From Podocnemis expansa (lineage: Eukaryota > Chordata > Testudines > Podocnemididae): 64,000 nucleotides of DNA. The DNA lies in contig ML681968.1 in assembly GCA_007922195.1 (NCBI GenBank), positions 372,001-436,000 of the forward strand, read 5' to 3'. The notes below the pieces were generated by a model. It was not told the origin of the DNA, did no database searches, and saw only the letters and a program-made list of their open reading frames with translations. The first letter of the stretch is position 1. Every line of letters starts with the position of its first letter. Made by a program: the position numbers and the translations under genes. Shown here in pieces: positions 22,241 to 36,500 of the stretch.

Positions 22241-25200
22241 TTCAGGTCCCTCCCCTCTATCCCCGCATCTGGAGTTGGCGACTCCTAGGAACTGGGGAGG
22301 GGTTGGGAGGTGGCCATATATATAGCCACTGGGTGGTACGGGGGGCGGTGGCCGCCTACCCTCTCCTGACAGGCTAGGACAAAAGTTTTTCCCACCAATC
22401 TGGCGCTCCAGCACAGAGACACCTATTACTGATGGATCTGAGCAGCCCATCTCGAAGGAGGACAGTTACTGGTAAGTAACCCACCATTAATAAAACTTGT
22501 GAAAATACTTTTTTATAGAACACGCAGTTAGCTGGTGAAACGCTGCCTTACATTGAGGTTACAAAATGTACTAGATGTTTATATAAATGAGAGCGCTCAG
22601 GTAACAGTAATGTTAAAACAAATGAGAACAGTTAGGGCATAAGTCAACTTCTGACAGAAGATTTGAGGATCTTTCATGAATTTATTGCATCACTGACAAT
22701 GTAAATGTTTTTGCATCTTTCTGGAGCATCTGATACCAGGCATGGTTGGAGACAAGATATCATCTCTCCATAGCTAAGCACATAGATTTGGCATGGTTAT
22801 TCTGAGGAGTATTGTAACCATGTGGATAAGATTGGGGCTGCCTTTTTACAGGCCTGAGTTCTGTTCCAAACCTCTGACAGAATCATCTGGTGGAATCTCT
22901 CAGGCCCTTTTGGTCTCATGACTCTCAACGCAGTGCACTCTCCGACAGTCCAGCGGCTATTTTTCATTGATAAGCAGAAACAGTTTACCTGCTGATATGT
23001 AAATGTCAGTGGGATTTCCAGGCCAGATGAACTGTAACATATAGAGTATTACAGGAGCAGTGCTGAACAAGTTCTGCTGTATATATGCAGAGGGTGAGTT
23101 TGGACTTGGTCCTACAAGATGTAGAGTACTTTGGCATTTATGCGGCAGAGCACTTCAGCATTTGTTTAACTTTGAGCATGTGAATAGTTCTTTCAGCGGG
23201 TCCACTCTTGTGCTTTAAAATTTTATTGGATCAGAGTCTTCAGCATGTTGCTGAAGTTCTAGGGACTACCTACTTGCCAATTGCAAATAATTTTCAAATT
23301 ATGGACGTTCTAGAGATGGCAAAGTATGAGGGGGAAAGCCAGTCAGTTTATTTTAACATTCTTGAACACAGCTGCACCATTTTTTTGCAGACTTTCCTAA
23401 ACAATCTAATGTGAGCTATCTCTAGTTTTATTATAGGACTAGCTGTAACCCATCAAAAATTATGGGGGAAAGCAAAACAATGTATGAAATAGTTGGTATG
23501 TATTTTAACACATTTTTAATTACAAAATTTTTTACGAAAGTTCTTTGGTAACCTAAAACTTTTCCTTGGAAAGTTGTATCCTTTACGTAAACTTTAGCAT
23601 GTGAGCTGCTGGCTGTGGTGCTCAGTGCCACCTGCGGCCTGGAGCATGAGGAGTGCAGCCGGAGCCCTCCTGGCCGGCAGGTGGGGGTGGGGGTTGCTGA
23701 CTGTGCCGGGCTGTGGAGGGGAGGGGATTCCCCTGCTGTGGACCCGCTTACCTCGTCCTGTGTTTGGAGTGCAGCCACTCTGGGCTTGGTCTATGCCTCT
23801 TTGGTGCTGCTTCCTGAACCCCCAAATTTCCTTGACCCCTGCCTGCCCAGACAGCACAGCAGAAGCTAGTAATGTGCTTATGCATGGGGTGGGCAGTGCT
23901 ACCGGGAGACTGGAAGGAAGCCTGCCCTGCGCATGCGCACATTACATTTCACAGCATACGTGCATGTACAGCACATTAGTATAGTAGATTGGCTACAAGT
24001 GTTATCTTTGGTGAGAGATCTAAGGATAGTTGATCTGGGGTAAGTGACTGAGGCTGGGAGTCTGGGTGGCAAAGTAGATTGGCGTGCCCAAGAGAATCAT
24101 CTGTGACTCTTGAGTTAAGACAGTTTAGGGCTTGACAAGTTCTCACTTGATACTTGGTTGGTGAATGTGAATTACAGAATGTACAGCCAGGTTGGAGTTT
24201 GTGCCCTTTTCCTTTACAGTCTGCCGTGGGCCTGACACTTATGCTCAAGTGCTACTGCAGAGAGCCTGACATACAGTACAGCCTTCTTTAGGTGCAATTC
24301 AAGAGTGGTGGCATCTAACTAAGTATGGCACTAACATAACTGTCAACTTCAGTGTACCATACACACCACTTCATTTTCACTGTTGCTGTAGTTTATACTT
24401 AATCTGCATTGTTACGCAAGTATGCTTTTCACATAGATCATTTTCAAAGACTCTAGCGTATGCACTGCATAATACACAAAGCTGATGTTACACATGTATC
24501 CGAGGATGTAGGAGCAACAACTATGTTGTATTGTAGAAATGGTATGTGATATTATAAACATAAGTCTTCGTATATCCTCAAGGAGGCAGGCTTGTGTGCT
24601 GTCCTAGCTTGAGCTGGGCATTGATTTATAACTAGATTTGAAAGGTTTGGCTATTTATTGGTAAATGTGGGTAGAAGTTAATTTCACTCACACACAAATC
24701 AACAAAAGACATTCCCATTGAAAATAATCATGATTTACAGACAGGCAAAGTGAGAAGATTGCTGCTTGAGAACTCTGATCTAAGGCTATGTACTTATTAT
24801 TTTGGCCTGTGAGCTCAAACTGGTGTTTTAACAGTCATAAAGCTTTAATGTTTTAAATCTGTCTGCTGTTGTTAAATAATCCTTACCTCCTGCAACACTG
24901 AAAATGTAAGTTGGTAAAAATAAAAAATATGCTTTTTTAACTTTGAACATTTAAATTGGTAAAAATAATATGCAAAAATATAAATTAATTTCTTCCTACT
25001 TATGAGAGTTCAATTGCACCCTCATAAAGTTCTTTAGTTCCACTTTTTTCTTTAATGAGGTTTCCAAAGCTTTGAAGGAAAAAGGTTAATTCCATGACCT
25101 GGAGAAGGTTGGCTAGACTCAATCAAGCATATTACGATGGGGATTTTCACCCAGGAAATCTTGGAGCTGTGGAGTACAGGCATATGGAGCCTTTAAACAT

Positions 25201-26430
25201 GACAGAGCAGAGCTCTGCACAGCAGATGTCTACCACAGCTGTCCACCTACTCTGGAATTTCCCAGCCATTCTTAGCAAATTGTCAATGGTCTCTTGAAAC
25301 TGTTGTGGTTTCTGGAGCTTGGGGGACAGGAATTTTGGGAGTCATTGATGGTGAAATGATGTTCATGTAGAAACTTGTCATGAACTTGATATGGAATTTT
25401 CCTTCAGACCTATATTTTTAATGCAGACCATAGTAGCTCTTCCTTCCAGTGAGTGGCACAGGAAGAAAAGGTGGTCTGCAGAACTCAGGAAGAAGGCTCC
25501 TTCAGAGTGCAGCTGAATTATTCTTGAATGTGTACACATTTTTGCTGTCCTTAGTTGTACATGGAACAAGATTATCAAGAAAAATCTTTCAAAATGTAAG
25601 CTAGTTTGGCTTGTAATTTTTGGAGGCTCGTACCTTGGTCAAATGCAAGAACAGTTTTCCAAGGGATACTCAGATGCTCTTCTCTTTGTGGGCTATTTCC
25701 CTACCGAATTCTAACATTTTATCACATTGATTTCAGGATTAGAGGTACAGGTGATTGTGTTTTGTTTTAAAGCAAGTGGTTTTGTTTGTTTGTTTGTTTT
25801 TAAAACATGGGAAAGATTGATTATTTTACTCCCTCTCTCTTACTCAAATAATGACTGAATGGCTTTTGCTGAAGATTCCAGGAAGAGACCAGATATAGAA
25901 AATAATGGCCCAACAGGTGAAAATTTTGAAGACTTATGAGTGACACAAAACATGGTTTGAAAATGTGTGCTCAAACTCTAATAGTTTCTAACTCTTAGCT
26001 CTAGTTTACACTTGCTGCACTTTTTGGTGGCAGTCAATGGGAGATACTCAAGGTACATAAAATACTTTGCGTATCTACTGTCGACCTCTTAACTCCCACT
26101 TACGACCCCCTACACACTGCACTAAGGTGAACAGAAATGCCTTCTGATCACCTTAGTGCTGTGCTACTTCAGGGGCTGGAGTTACTGATGCTAACCCCAG
26201 ACTGATTGAGCACATCTTGACAGACCGCTCAATTGAATCCAGAAGGTAGGCATACCCTCAATTTCTAAAGACTCAGCAGTGAAAGAAACTGTCAAGGGAC
26301 TATCTCCATCAGTACAGTTATACTGGGTAAAACCAGGGGTCGTTGAATAATTCTAGAATGACATCAGACAACTCAAGAAAAAATTGTGTAAACAAAATGG
26401 CTAATGTGATTTCTCTTTTTCTTTCTCCAG

Positions 26431-26609
26431 ACTTGTCAAGTGTGCCAGATGGTGCTGCCTAACCAGTGCTCTTATTGCGCTCATCAAAGAATCCATGCTC
26501 ACAAGTCCCCTTACTGCTGCCCAGAGTGTGGGATACTGTGCCGGTCAGCCTATTTCCAAACCCACGTCAAGGAGAACTGTCTACATTACTCTCGAAAAGT
26601 TGGATTCAG
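26431..26609 (+). CDS. ZNF592: ZNF592 exon A (window exon 1)
   Basis: The acceptor is tttctttctccag|ACTTGT and the donor TTCAG|gtttgt. It reads [20 protein letters not shown] and [20 protein letters not shown], i.e. two finger-like C..C units, ending in a codon split after two bases (AG|G, Arg). A longer readable frame past 26609 is intron read-through. Confidence 0.93.
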
Positions 26610-29600
26610 GTTTGTGCTGTTTGAAAGGATCTGTCTGGGAATGGCAGGAAGAATGGGGAGGCTATTTCAGCTCTTTTGAAAGAAGACAGATTTTTCATTA
26701 TTTGTTGCAGAAAATTAGGCAGATTGTGATACATGGGGTTATCAGAAAAATTTTCAGAGGGGTAGCCGTGTTAGTCTAGTTCAGCAAAACAAACAGTGTC
26801 TTTTAAAGACTAACAAATTTATTTATCACTTCAGCTTCCGTGGGAGAAAACCCCCTTTTTTCAGACGCATCTGACAAAGCGGGACTTCTTCCATGAAAGA
26901 TCATGACATAAATAAAATTTAGTCTTTAAAAGTGCCACAAACATTAATAAGTATATCTAAGTGCTGAAATGAATTTTAGTTCACTTTAAATGAAAAGATA
27001 ATGACCAGTGTGCATGAGCTTCAAGTTGGGTGCCGAGAATTGTGAGTGACTTTTGAAAATACTGGCCCTGAAATCTTTCTGGTTTTATGTCCCTACTCAA
27101 GCTTAAATTTATTTTGACTGTCCGCTGAATACTTAGAAGATGTCCACCAACAGCAGTAGGCCCTGAGTGTCTTTCTGACCAGGAAAGTTAATGCCACACT
27201 CATGTCCTCCAAATGGAGATTTCCCACATGTCTGGGAATACATCCTAAGTTGAAAATGTAACCCGAGCCCAAGGGAGTACATCAGTATCCTTTGTGTTGT
27301 CATAGAGGAGGTTCTTTGATGGGATTTTTGTGAAATTGCCTGGCTGCTGTAGGACTAAAGGAACAGGACTGCCACGGTAGTCACTGTTAGTTCTGCTGGT
27401 ATCTCTGCCTCCTCTTGGATATCGGGGCCTACCACACGGGATTATTTTGTCTTTTTTATTGTATTGTAGTAGCAGATAAGAACCTCAATGAGAAACCAGG
27501 GCTGCACTATGCTAGGCATTGTACACACCACACAAGAGCAGTCCCTGCCTGCAGGAGTTAAAAATCTAAATACAAGACAGTAGGAGCTTTGAGAAAGTAT
27601 CAAATGCTTTCACAAGCCCTGGAGAGGCTGTTGACTGTCATGAAGATCCTGTTTTCAAACAGCTGCTGGTATGTCAGAGATCCTTTCTAAAACCAAGAAA
27701 ACTGGGAAGTGCATACACAAGACTAGGATTACCAGATCACAAAGCATGGAAGGGAGGACAGGGAAGTACAAAAAGGATCACACTGGAGGACACATGAAGA
27801 AAATGTAGCACTAACATAATATTCTTCTTTTTTCAGGGGGTTCTGGAATGCTTCCCCCTAAAAATAGGGTGTTCCAGCATACCTTAACCCCTGTAAGTAA
27901 AAAGCCAGACAAAATCATGTATTTTTAAAATGCCTGCCAGATGGAGGATGTGAAGGTAAAAAGGAGGACATGTCCTCCTTTTGCCTGACATCTGGTGATC
28001 CTACACAAGACCACTGTTAGTTAGGGCCATGGTCTACACAAAACATACCTGATGCGTAGCCTTAGACCCCAAACATGAGTGACTCTTGTTTACCAGAACT
28101 GTGCAGAAGGCACAGTTGAGACCGTGGGCTCATCTGGTTTATTTGTGGTGGTCAGAGTTTGGAGAGGGGTTGCCGGAGGGCTGGCATTCCGCTGTATTAG
28201 GCTTTGGCTGCTGTGCCAACTTAGGTTGGTTTAACTACATTGCCCTGGGGCAGGGAAAATCAATACTCATGAGCGATACAGTTATATTAACTTAGTTCCC
28301 GTTGTAAACAGTAGTATGTTGGTGCCATTTCTTGTCTGGTGCTACCAGAGAAAAGCTCTCCTGTCAGTGCAGGTAGCATTTTCACTACATGCGGGAGCAA
28401 TACAGCTGCATGGGTGAAGTGCAGTGAGTGTAATCAAGCCCTCAGAGTGGGGGTGCAATGTTTGTGCCAGATGAGTAGGTTGGTGGAGGAGGAAAGAGTA
28501 CGTGCTGTGAGAGGCCTTACCTTTTCCTTTCCTTGCTTGTCATGTTTTGAGTGTGGAGTGTTATGTTCAGAGCAACATTAACTGATACACAAAATAGTGT
28601 GTCTGTGTGTTTGATTAAGAAAAGAGATGGGATGGATGGAAAGAAGAAATGGATGAAATAATAAAAGTTGGGGGAGTCTTGCCTATGGGTCCTTAGCTGC
28701 CCATGTTGGCTCTTCCCTTTGTTTTAGAATGAAGACAGCCAGATGCAGAGAGGTGGGCAGGCTGTACTATCCCTGGAGTTTCTCTTTGGCATTTCTGGCA
28801 AGCACTTGCCTACCCAGTCCAGTAGTGTTCTCTGTAAATCATTCCTGCCAACCCCTTCTTTATTTTTGCTTCTTTTGTATCTTCCTCTCTGGCCCAATTT
28901 GTTTCCATGTCACTGGCACTGAAGCGCCTAGTGTAGGGGTCTCAAACACGTGGCATGTTGGCCGCATGCAGCCCTTAGAGCTATTTCCTGCAGCCCGCAG
29001 CAATACTATTGTTACTAATATTTGCAATATCATTGTATGAAAAGGTTTCAGTGGTGCGGCCCTCGGGCTAACATACTAGTCCCCATGCAGCCCTTGTCGT
29101 GATTTGAGTTTGAGACCCCTGGCCTAGTGCAATATTGCAGTATCTCATCAGAGTTGTGTATATGGGGAGATGTGATTTCCCAGGTGAAAATCTCATAATA
29201 GCCTGTACTGCTTCCATATTGAGCTGGTCTGTATTGTGTTTGCTGTGTGGCCCTCTTAGGTGTCTTGCAACATCACGATTTTCCAAATGCAGTAATTTCA
29301 CCCTTTGAATAGCTCTGATTTGGATTATTTTCCCCAGCTCTACAGCTCTTAGTTGCATTTTTCTGAGCTGAATCCCATATTGCTCTATATTCTTAGTTTC
29401 CCTAGGCTCCTTTTGTATTTTATTCTTTTCTCATTGAGGTTGATTGTTCCCCATTATTGGACAATTCAGGAAGTCCTTTCACATTCTGCCTACTGCCTCT
29501 TCCAGACCACTACAGAAGGGCCAAATGAGAGCTAACACCATGTCCTAATGCCCTGCACATTACCTTTTGTGGCTTCCCATTGGGAGCTGTAAAGAGACAG

Positions 29601-30481
29601 CACCTGGTATTCATAATGTAGATTTTTTTTTTCCTTTGACTTCAGGTGTATCCACTGTGGCGTTGTCTTTATGTCGCTAGCTATGCTGAAAGTGCACATT
29701 GACGAGAAACACTGCGAAGTCTTCCACAAATGTTCTTTTTGTCCAATGGCCTTCAAATGTGCAGAGAGCACCATTGCTCACATTACTAGCCAGCATCCAG
29801 AGGAGCCTCACAAGACTGCTCAGTAAGCGCATTTAGCATTTGGAAGTGTTTATAGTTTGCATTTTGCAAAATGTTTTGCACAAGGTATGTTAGATGGCTC
29901 TAGAATGGCTCACCCTCCTGTCAGTTTTCATTCCCTCGTGCCTTCCCTCCAACTCCTTCCTTTACCTCTCACTGGCAAAGGAAGAAGAGGGAAAGCTGCT
30001 GCTTCTCCTTTTAGCCAGGAGCTTCTTGCCCTGAATTCAGAGCCCCTGGGGGGTAAGGGGGGATGCTGAGCAGCTGCAGAAAGGTGTTAGCTGCAGCCTC
30101 CTGCCTGCCCAGGAACAAGAGGTCATCTATTGGCAAGGAGCTTGCACTGCAGCTGCCCCTTCTGGAATCACTGCTGCTTGAAGAGGTAGGAGAAACACTT
30201 GTGTTCTCCATTCTGAAGCCTCCCCTTCTTCCCCTCTAGCCTTGGCTGGGGGGGACATGGATGTGGGTAGAAGGGTTGGGTTGAAAGCTTGTGTTGTCTG
30301 GATGAATTACCTCTGCACAGCCATGGTTACCCTCCTAATTCATGCATGCTGGCAGGCAGGAATTTAATGAACCTTCTTAGAATACTCTGTATGTGCCTGA
30401 TGCATTCAGCCCCTCCAGCTAATTCCTTCGAATGGTTCTGGGGCCTCTACAGCTTGTTGGGTGTCTAGTAAAAAAAACAAA

Positions 30482-30531
<50 letters not shown>

Positions 30532-30541
30532 NNNNNNNNNN

Positions 30542-30593
<52 letters not shown>

Positions 30594-33500
30594 CACTTAG
30601 GTGTGTGTGGTCAGTACATTAAAAGAACTCCATTCAGTGATAAGTTAGTTCCCTTTTCTAGACTAAATCATTGAGATTTGTTGTAACTAGTGTCTTTTCA
30701 AAATAGTTAATCAACCAAACGTTGATTTTTTTTCTTTAAAATTGTTCCAGGGTTATCTTCAAATGTTCTTGTGAGACTGTCTTTAACAAGAAGAAGCTGC
30801 TCCATGAACACTTCCAGCAGAATTCCAGCAAGCTATTGGTGGGAGTATTTAAGTGTCCACAGTGTCAGTTAGTGTATATGCAGAAACAACAGTTAATGCA
30901 GCATGTCAAGGTACGTAGCTGAAATGGACTTTCTAGTATCACAGAGCCCCTGCTTTTTTGTGTGTTTGTATACAAGCGGAAGTGACTCTGAGGGCAGGAC
31001 ATAGCACAAGTGGTGGGGGTTGGTTTGTTTGTTTGTTTAGTCAAATAATTTTTCTGCAGGGGTAAAACTTCACTATACACATTTGGGTGATGCTAGCAAA
31101 TCTCACTTTACTGCAAAAAGGTGTAGTACTGGTGTTGTACAATCATAGAAATGCAGGGTTAGAGGCGACCTTGAGAGGTCATCAAGTCCAGCCCTTTGTG
31201 CCGAGGCCTGAAGAAGCAAGTCCTAAACCATCCCTGACAGCATTATCTTTAAAACCTCCAGGATGGGGATTCCATAACCTCTCTTAGAAGCCTGTTCCAA
31301 TCATTACTTATTTTTATAGTTCAAATTTTTTTTCCTAATAGCTAATCTAAATCTTCCTTGCTGCAGATTAAGCCTGCTGTATCTTTGCCGAATGCAGAAG
31401 ACAACTGATCACCATCTTTATTACAGCCTTTAACATGTTTGTCTCTCCTCAGGCTTCTTTTCTGAAGATTAACCATGCCCAGTTATTTTACCCTTTCCTA
31501 ATAGATCAGGTTTTCTAAAGCTTTTATCATTTTTTATTGCTGTGCTCTGGACACTCCTGTTTGTCCACATCTTTCCTAAAGTGTAGCACCCAGAACTGGA
31601 CACAGTACTCCTTCAAGTGCTGATCCTTATGTGTATACTGTTGTAGGGGTACACAACTACCTAAGACAGAACAAAGAGTTTTTTTGCTAGCTGTTGGTGG
31701 GATTTGTCTTTGGCCCAAACCTAAACTCTTTCACTCCTCATGCTCTGGATTAAGGGGGTCTTGATTGCTTCCCCAGTTCTTTTCTGCCACATGATCTGAG
31801 ATGGAACTTTTCAGTGTGTGCAGAACTCAGCCTCCAACTTTGAATCTGTAAATATTGTAAAACAAAAGCTTTTGTTAATTAAGTATTAGTTTTAGAGTTA
31901 GTTAGATAGGTTGGTTAGAATTCAGAACAACTCTCTTCTACTATTTCTCGCCTATGAGAGTGCTAGGCCTTTGCGGCCTTTGTGCAGTGTACAAGGGGGT
32001 AGGTGGGGAGGAGTTGCCTGGCCTGGAGCTGAGGTCTCATATTCTCTATTACTTTGGTAATGCAGCTGTCTTTAGTGGAAAACTTCATATTTTTAAAAAA
32101 ATATCTTCCATCAGGAAGAACATTATAGTCTATTTCAAGGGCAGAAGCTTAGTGGGGATTTAGGAGTATATTGGTACTCTGTTACTGGATTGTATTTGAT
32201 TCTGATACTTGATTCCACTATTGCTGATCAGGCTGTTCATGGAGTCCCCCAAAATCCTGAGGAAGTCTCTAACCTTCGACAAAAGCCAGAGACAACCACC
32301 AGCAACCAAGTACTTGCACCACCAAAGGAGTCGTCAGTAGCCAATGGTACATCCCATAACTCTTTGCCAAGGAAGGAGACAAGAGTGGAATACACCCCAC
32401 AATCAAAATCCAGCTCAAGAAGTGCTGGTTGGACTTGTAGGGAGTGTTCACAATGGAACCCTGATCGGGAAAACTATGTGTCCCATATGAAGAAAAGCCA
32501 TGGAAAGGTAAGGACCCCAAATGAAACCTTTCAGGAATGTTTCTTTCTGTATATAAGCTTTTAGCAATAGAATTACTAGTGATAAATATTTCAATCAAAT
32601 AGAAACCCAATAGCTGCTCCCCAGCCCTGTTAGAATGAGAAGGCGGCCAGAAACAAGATACTGCGCTGGCCTGCTGACAGCATATTGGGTCTTCTTGAAT
32701 ATGATCTATACTTTGGTATGTCACCCTTTCCTTTGCTCCTTCCCTCACTGCATGTCACATCCAACTTCCTCTTCTTTTCACTTTGGTAGGTGAATGGACA
32801 GCTGAATCTGTTCTAGACTTTGATATGACAGCTACGTTGGCTGAGATTCCGGGTTTTACACTGATTGCTGTTGGCATGTGTTCACCATTTCCTGCAGGAG
32901 CTGCCAGTGCTCTCCACCTAGTACCATGATCTGGCCATGACAATAGCACTTAATTCTGCTAACCAGCTCAGTATAGCATAAATTGCAGTTTGAGTCTTAG
33001 TTATTGGAAATAACATTGTAGTTAAAGGTGAAAGGGAAAATGCATTTCCTCTATATGATACTGCGTAAGCTGCTAAATACCATGGGGCATTTCTGTTAGA
33101 TATCTAACCCTGAGAGACTCTACTGTAATGAATTGTGCAAGGTGCTGAGGTTAGCTTGCTGTAGGAACCATAAATCTGAATGTTTTCACTTTGTGTGTGC
33201 CTAAAACCTTCTGTTGTGCTGACATGGTTTTGCACAGAGTCAGTGGCTTTTCAGGGCAAGCACAAGCTCACTGACAAAACATGGCCCAGGGGTTTGTGCA
33301 CAACCATACTCTTATACAGCAAAGTAAATGTGTTGAGTTGCTTGTAATTGGAGCACTGTTAAGAGTGGCCATGGAAGTCTGGATTGTCACATTTCATAAA
33401 TATAAGAAGGAGAGAGACCGAAGTGGTAGATTGTCACATTTGGTAAACATGAGGGTGGCTGGGAATACTTGTCAAGTATTGAAAGTTGTTTTTTTGCTTT

Positions 33501-36500
33501 TATTTTTTAGAAAGGAGATAATGCATGTATGTGATGAGATTTAACTCTGGTAAATGCAGATTGGACACATGGTTGTAGACCCAAGCAGATCTATAGAGTG
33601 GAGGATGCCAGCTAGAAGATAGATGTGATGGGGGATTTGGAGGTCAATGAGGGATAAGAGATTGGACACGATTCAGTGTGATGCTATTTCTCATGGGGCT
33701 GTTGTTGGGAGAAGAGAATGGGCCGGAGGATTTGAGTCTAACCAGAACCTGCTTGCTTTTGGGTGAGGGACGCATCCCCTGCTCTGAAGAGAGAGGAGAA
33801 AGGTGAAGGTGACATTTAGTACTTCCCCCCTCTACGCCCAACATCGGCACAAGAACTGGTGGGGACCAGAGGAGCACATTGTTCTGAGATGACTCCATGT
33901 AGGATGAGCGCAGGAGTGCTGTAGTGGTCAGTGGATTTGCTTCATCTAGGATCCTGTCATGAAACCAGCCTCCTTTTCCGTCAAGGACCTTCCTTCTTGA
34001 TCCCAAAGTAATTAGCTGGGCTTGCAGCTAAAGGTCTCTTCCCTACAAGTCTTGTAGTTGCACCATATCTTCCTTCCTTCAGCAGTATGGGCCATCTTCT
34101 GTTGTTAAGAAAAAAACTGTAGTCAACTCCCCCTCTCTCCTCAGGAGCCTGAGGAAGTTTCTTCTTGTCTCTAGGAAGTCAAGAGAGTGAGATCAGTACC
34201 CAGTAGGAGGAGTAAGTAGTAATAATAAATAAATGCGTGTGCACATACATATAGCTGACTGTAGTTGTTAAAAGGTTTTTCTGTTCCTCTGCTAGTCTGT
34301 GAAGAGGTACCCCTGTCGGCAGTGTGAGCATTCATTCAACGACTTCAACAGTCTGCGCAGACACATTCGCAATAATCATGACACAGCAAAGAAAGTTTAC
34401 ACTTGCTGGTAAGTACCCACCACTGCTTTCCAATCTTTCCCAAACAGTAGGCCATCTTTCTAGTTTAGAAGCCATTTGTTGTACTAATAGATCATGTTTG
34501 CTTATGTCTGTTCCAGGATGTTAATTACAGTGGGGGTAGAATAAGCAGGGGAATTTGTTAGATTAAAAAGTGAGATTCCAGACTGTGATCTGCAGGTACT
34601 GAGAGGACAGTTGTACATGCCTGCAGACTGTCCAGTGAAACACTGGGCCTGATTCTCCTGTTTGATAAATTTTCTGGTCAATTGCTTTGACCACACTGTG
34701 GTTCATTGTGAAATGTATTCAAGAGACCAAATAGTCAATATCAGTCAGGTTTATAGCTAAAACCCAATAATGTTATAGTATGGGGGAAAAGTTCAATATG
34801 AAACTAGTCTCCAGGAAGCTGTTTTGTGTAGCATTGTCTTCACCTTACACAGAAGGTGTGCTCCCAATGTTGCATTTTTCAACTAAGGAGCATTTGGAGG
34901 ATGATTTTACAAATTACAAAACTCTTTACCTGTAACTAAAACCCAGCCACTCATTTTGCCCCACTTTCTTAACTTGTTCTGTACCTTCTTTTCTCTTTGT
35001 CTCAGACACTAGCATTCCAGGTACTGGACTGTGGAGGTATCTCCCTAGCTTGTACTAAGACATAGAATGAAGGTACCTTGAGTTTGACAAGTTCCTTTAA
35101 GTCAAGTTATACTATTATACGGTGTTTTGGAGTGAGCAGAACCCTGGCAGGAAAGTAAGTCAACTCAGTTCATAAACTAGCAAGTATTTGTGAAGTGTGA
35201 CTTGGATTAGCCTAGTAGATGTGTATTCACTGCCCTGCACCTTTTGTTGTCAGGTAAATCAGTGGAAAATCAGTGTGAAGTCACATAAGAACAGTTTATC
35301 TGTGCATCCTGTACCCACTTTACACAAGTGTGAGTGACTGTGCAAGCTTCAGAGCAGTGAAAAGTCGTCAGATCCATTGGATCTTTTCAGGAATGAGTTA
35401 TCTCAGGGGATTGGAAATGGATTCTGGGCCTTTCATTTCTGCTTCACCAGTGTGAATATGACGAGGTAGTTTGGTAGTGAATGTTAGTGACTGCCAACTG
35501 ATACCTGTTCAGGGGATTATAGCTGAGAACAGGGATTCAGTCCAGAGGGAAAAGTATCCATGTTACAAAATCACCACCATAACTGGTACCCTTGTTTGCA
35601 ACCATATCTCATGATTTCTAGCCATCAGCAGAGTGAGGCTCTGGAACAGTCTTCAAAGGGGAATAGTGGGGGAAAGTCTAACTTATTTTAAGATGGAGCT
35701 TGATAGTTATGCATGGGATGGTATGATGAGGCTGCTTACAATGACATATGATCCATTAATGACTGCTATTAGAAAATATCTCAGATGGCCAGAGGTGGGA
35801 CCCTAGGTGTAGAGGTCTTTCAGTTACTACACGGAGTTCTTTCCCAGGTATTTGGCAGATTGGTCTTGCCCGTGTGCTCAGGTCTAACTGATCACCATAT
35901 CTGGAGTCAGGAAGGAATTTCCCACAGGTCAGACTGGCAGAGACTCTGGGGACTTTTCATCTTCTATAGCATGGGTCAGAGGTCGTTTGCTAGTCTGAAC
36001 TAAAGTAAATGGTGGAAACACTGTAACTTGGTCTTTAAGTCAAGATTTGAAGACTTCAGTAATTGATCCAGAGGTTAGCAGCCTACTGCAAGAGGTGGTG
36101 AGGTTCTGTGGTCTGTGAGGTGCAGGAGGTCAGAGTAAATGGTCTCTTCTAGCCTTAAAGTCTGTAGGAGTGAATGAGTCATGTGGACTGAATAACATCT
36201 CGCTCTGAGATGGAGTCCCTCCAAAGTAGGGTTAAAGCATGCTCATGCATGTGGAGGAAGCTTGCAGTGTTCTTAATTGTTCTTTACTCGTGCTGTGGGT
36301 AAATACAGACAGCCCCAAGATCTGTTCTGTCGCTTGTCTGTGCTAAATTCACTAAAAAAAACTATGTCGCTTCATGTTTCTTCAGACTGTACAATAGGCA
36401 GTAATGAAAGCCACAAAAAGAGGAGAAATAAGACCAACAGTGTGGTTACTGCTGCTGATTTCAGCATCCAATTTTGCTAAGTCTCTTCTTGCAGTGCTGT

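Larger units (their letters stand above)
17247..22488 (+). mobile_element. DIRS-type retrotransposon, plus-strand copy
   Basis: The left terminal repeat (17247-17415) is repeated in inverse orientation at about 22320-22458. Its outermost bases recur inverted at 22142-22184, next to a block (22185-22207) that is the exact inverse of the right end (22466-22488, 23 bp). An internal region complementary to both ends is the hallmark of DIRS elements, which replicate through a circular intermediate and leave no target duplication; none is seen. ORF1 is at 17591-19190. The 3' half (19200-22140) shows no reverse transcriptase, RNase H or tyrosine recombinase motif that I can read. Confidence 0.82.
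1..26430 (+). other. ZNF592: Probable ZNF592 intron, repeat-filled
   Basis: I find no exon here: no C2H2 finger reading frame flanked by splice sites appears before 26431 on the + strand. The first ZNF592 exon seen begins mid-protein, so the large N-terminal exon must lie to the left. The stretch is read as one intron of more than 26 kb. It holds the repeats listed separately. I recognise nothing in about 300-1260, 1410-2640, 2800-3730, 3910-4380, 16370-17150 and 22490-26430, apart from a GC-rich patch at 23590-23940 whose short ORFs on both strands carry no domain I know. Confidence 0.6.

Noticed and set aside
26495..26779. Alternative frame over ZNF592 exon A
   Set aside because: A shadow frame that lacks the finger cysteines and runs into the intron and a repeat.
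30406..30674. ORFs through the CA repeat
   Set aside because: Pure microsatellite translation (HT/CV repeats) across Ns.
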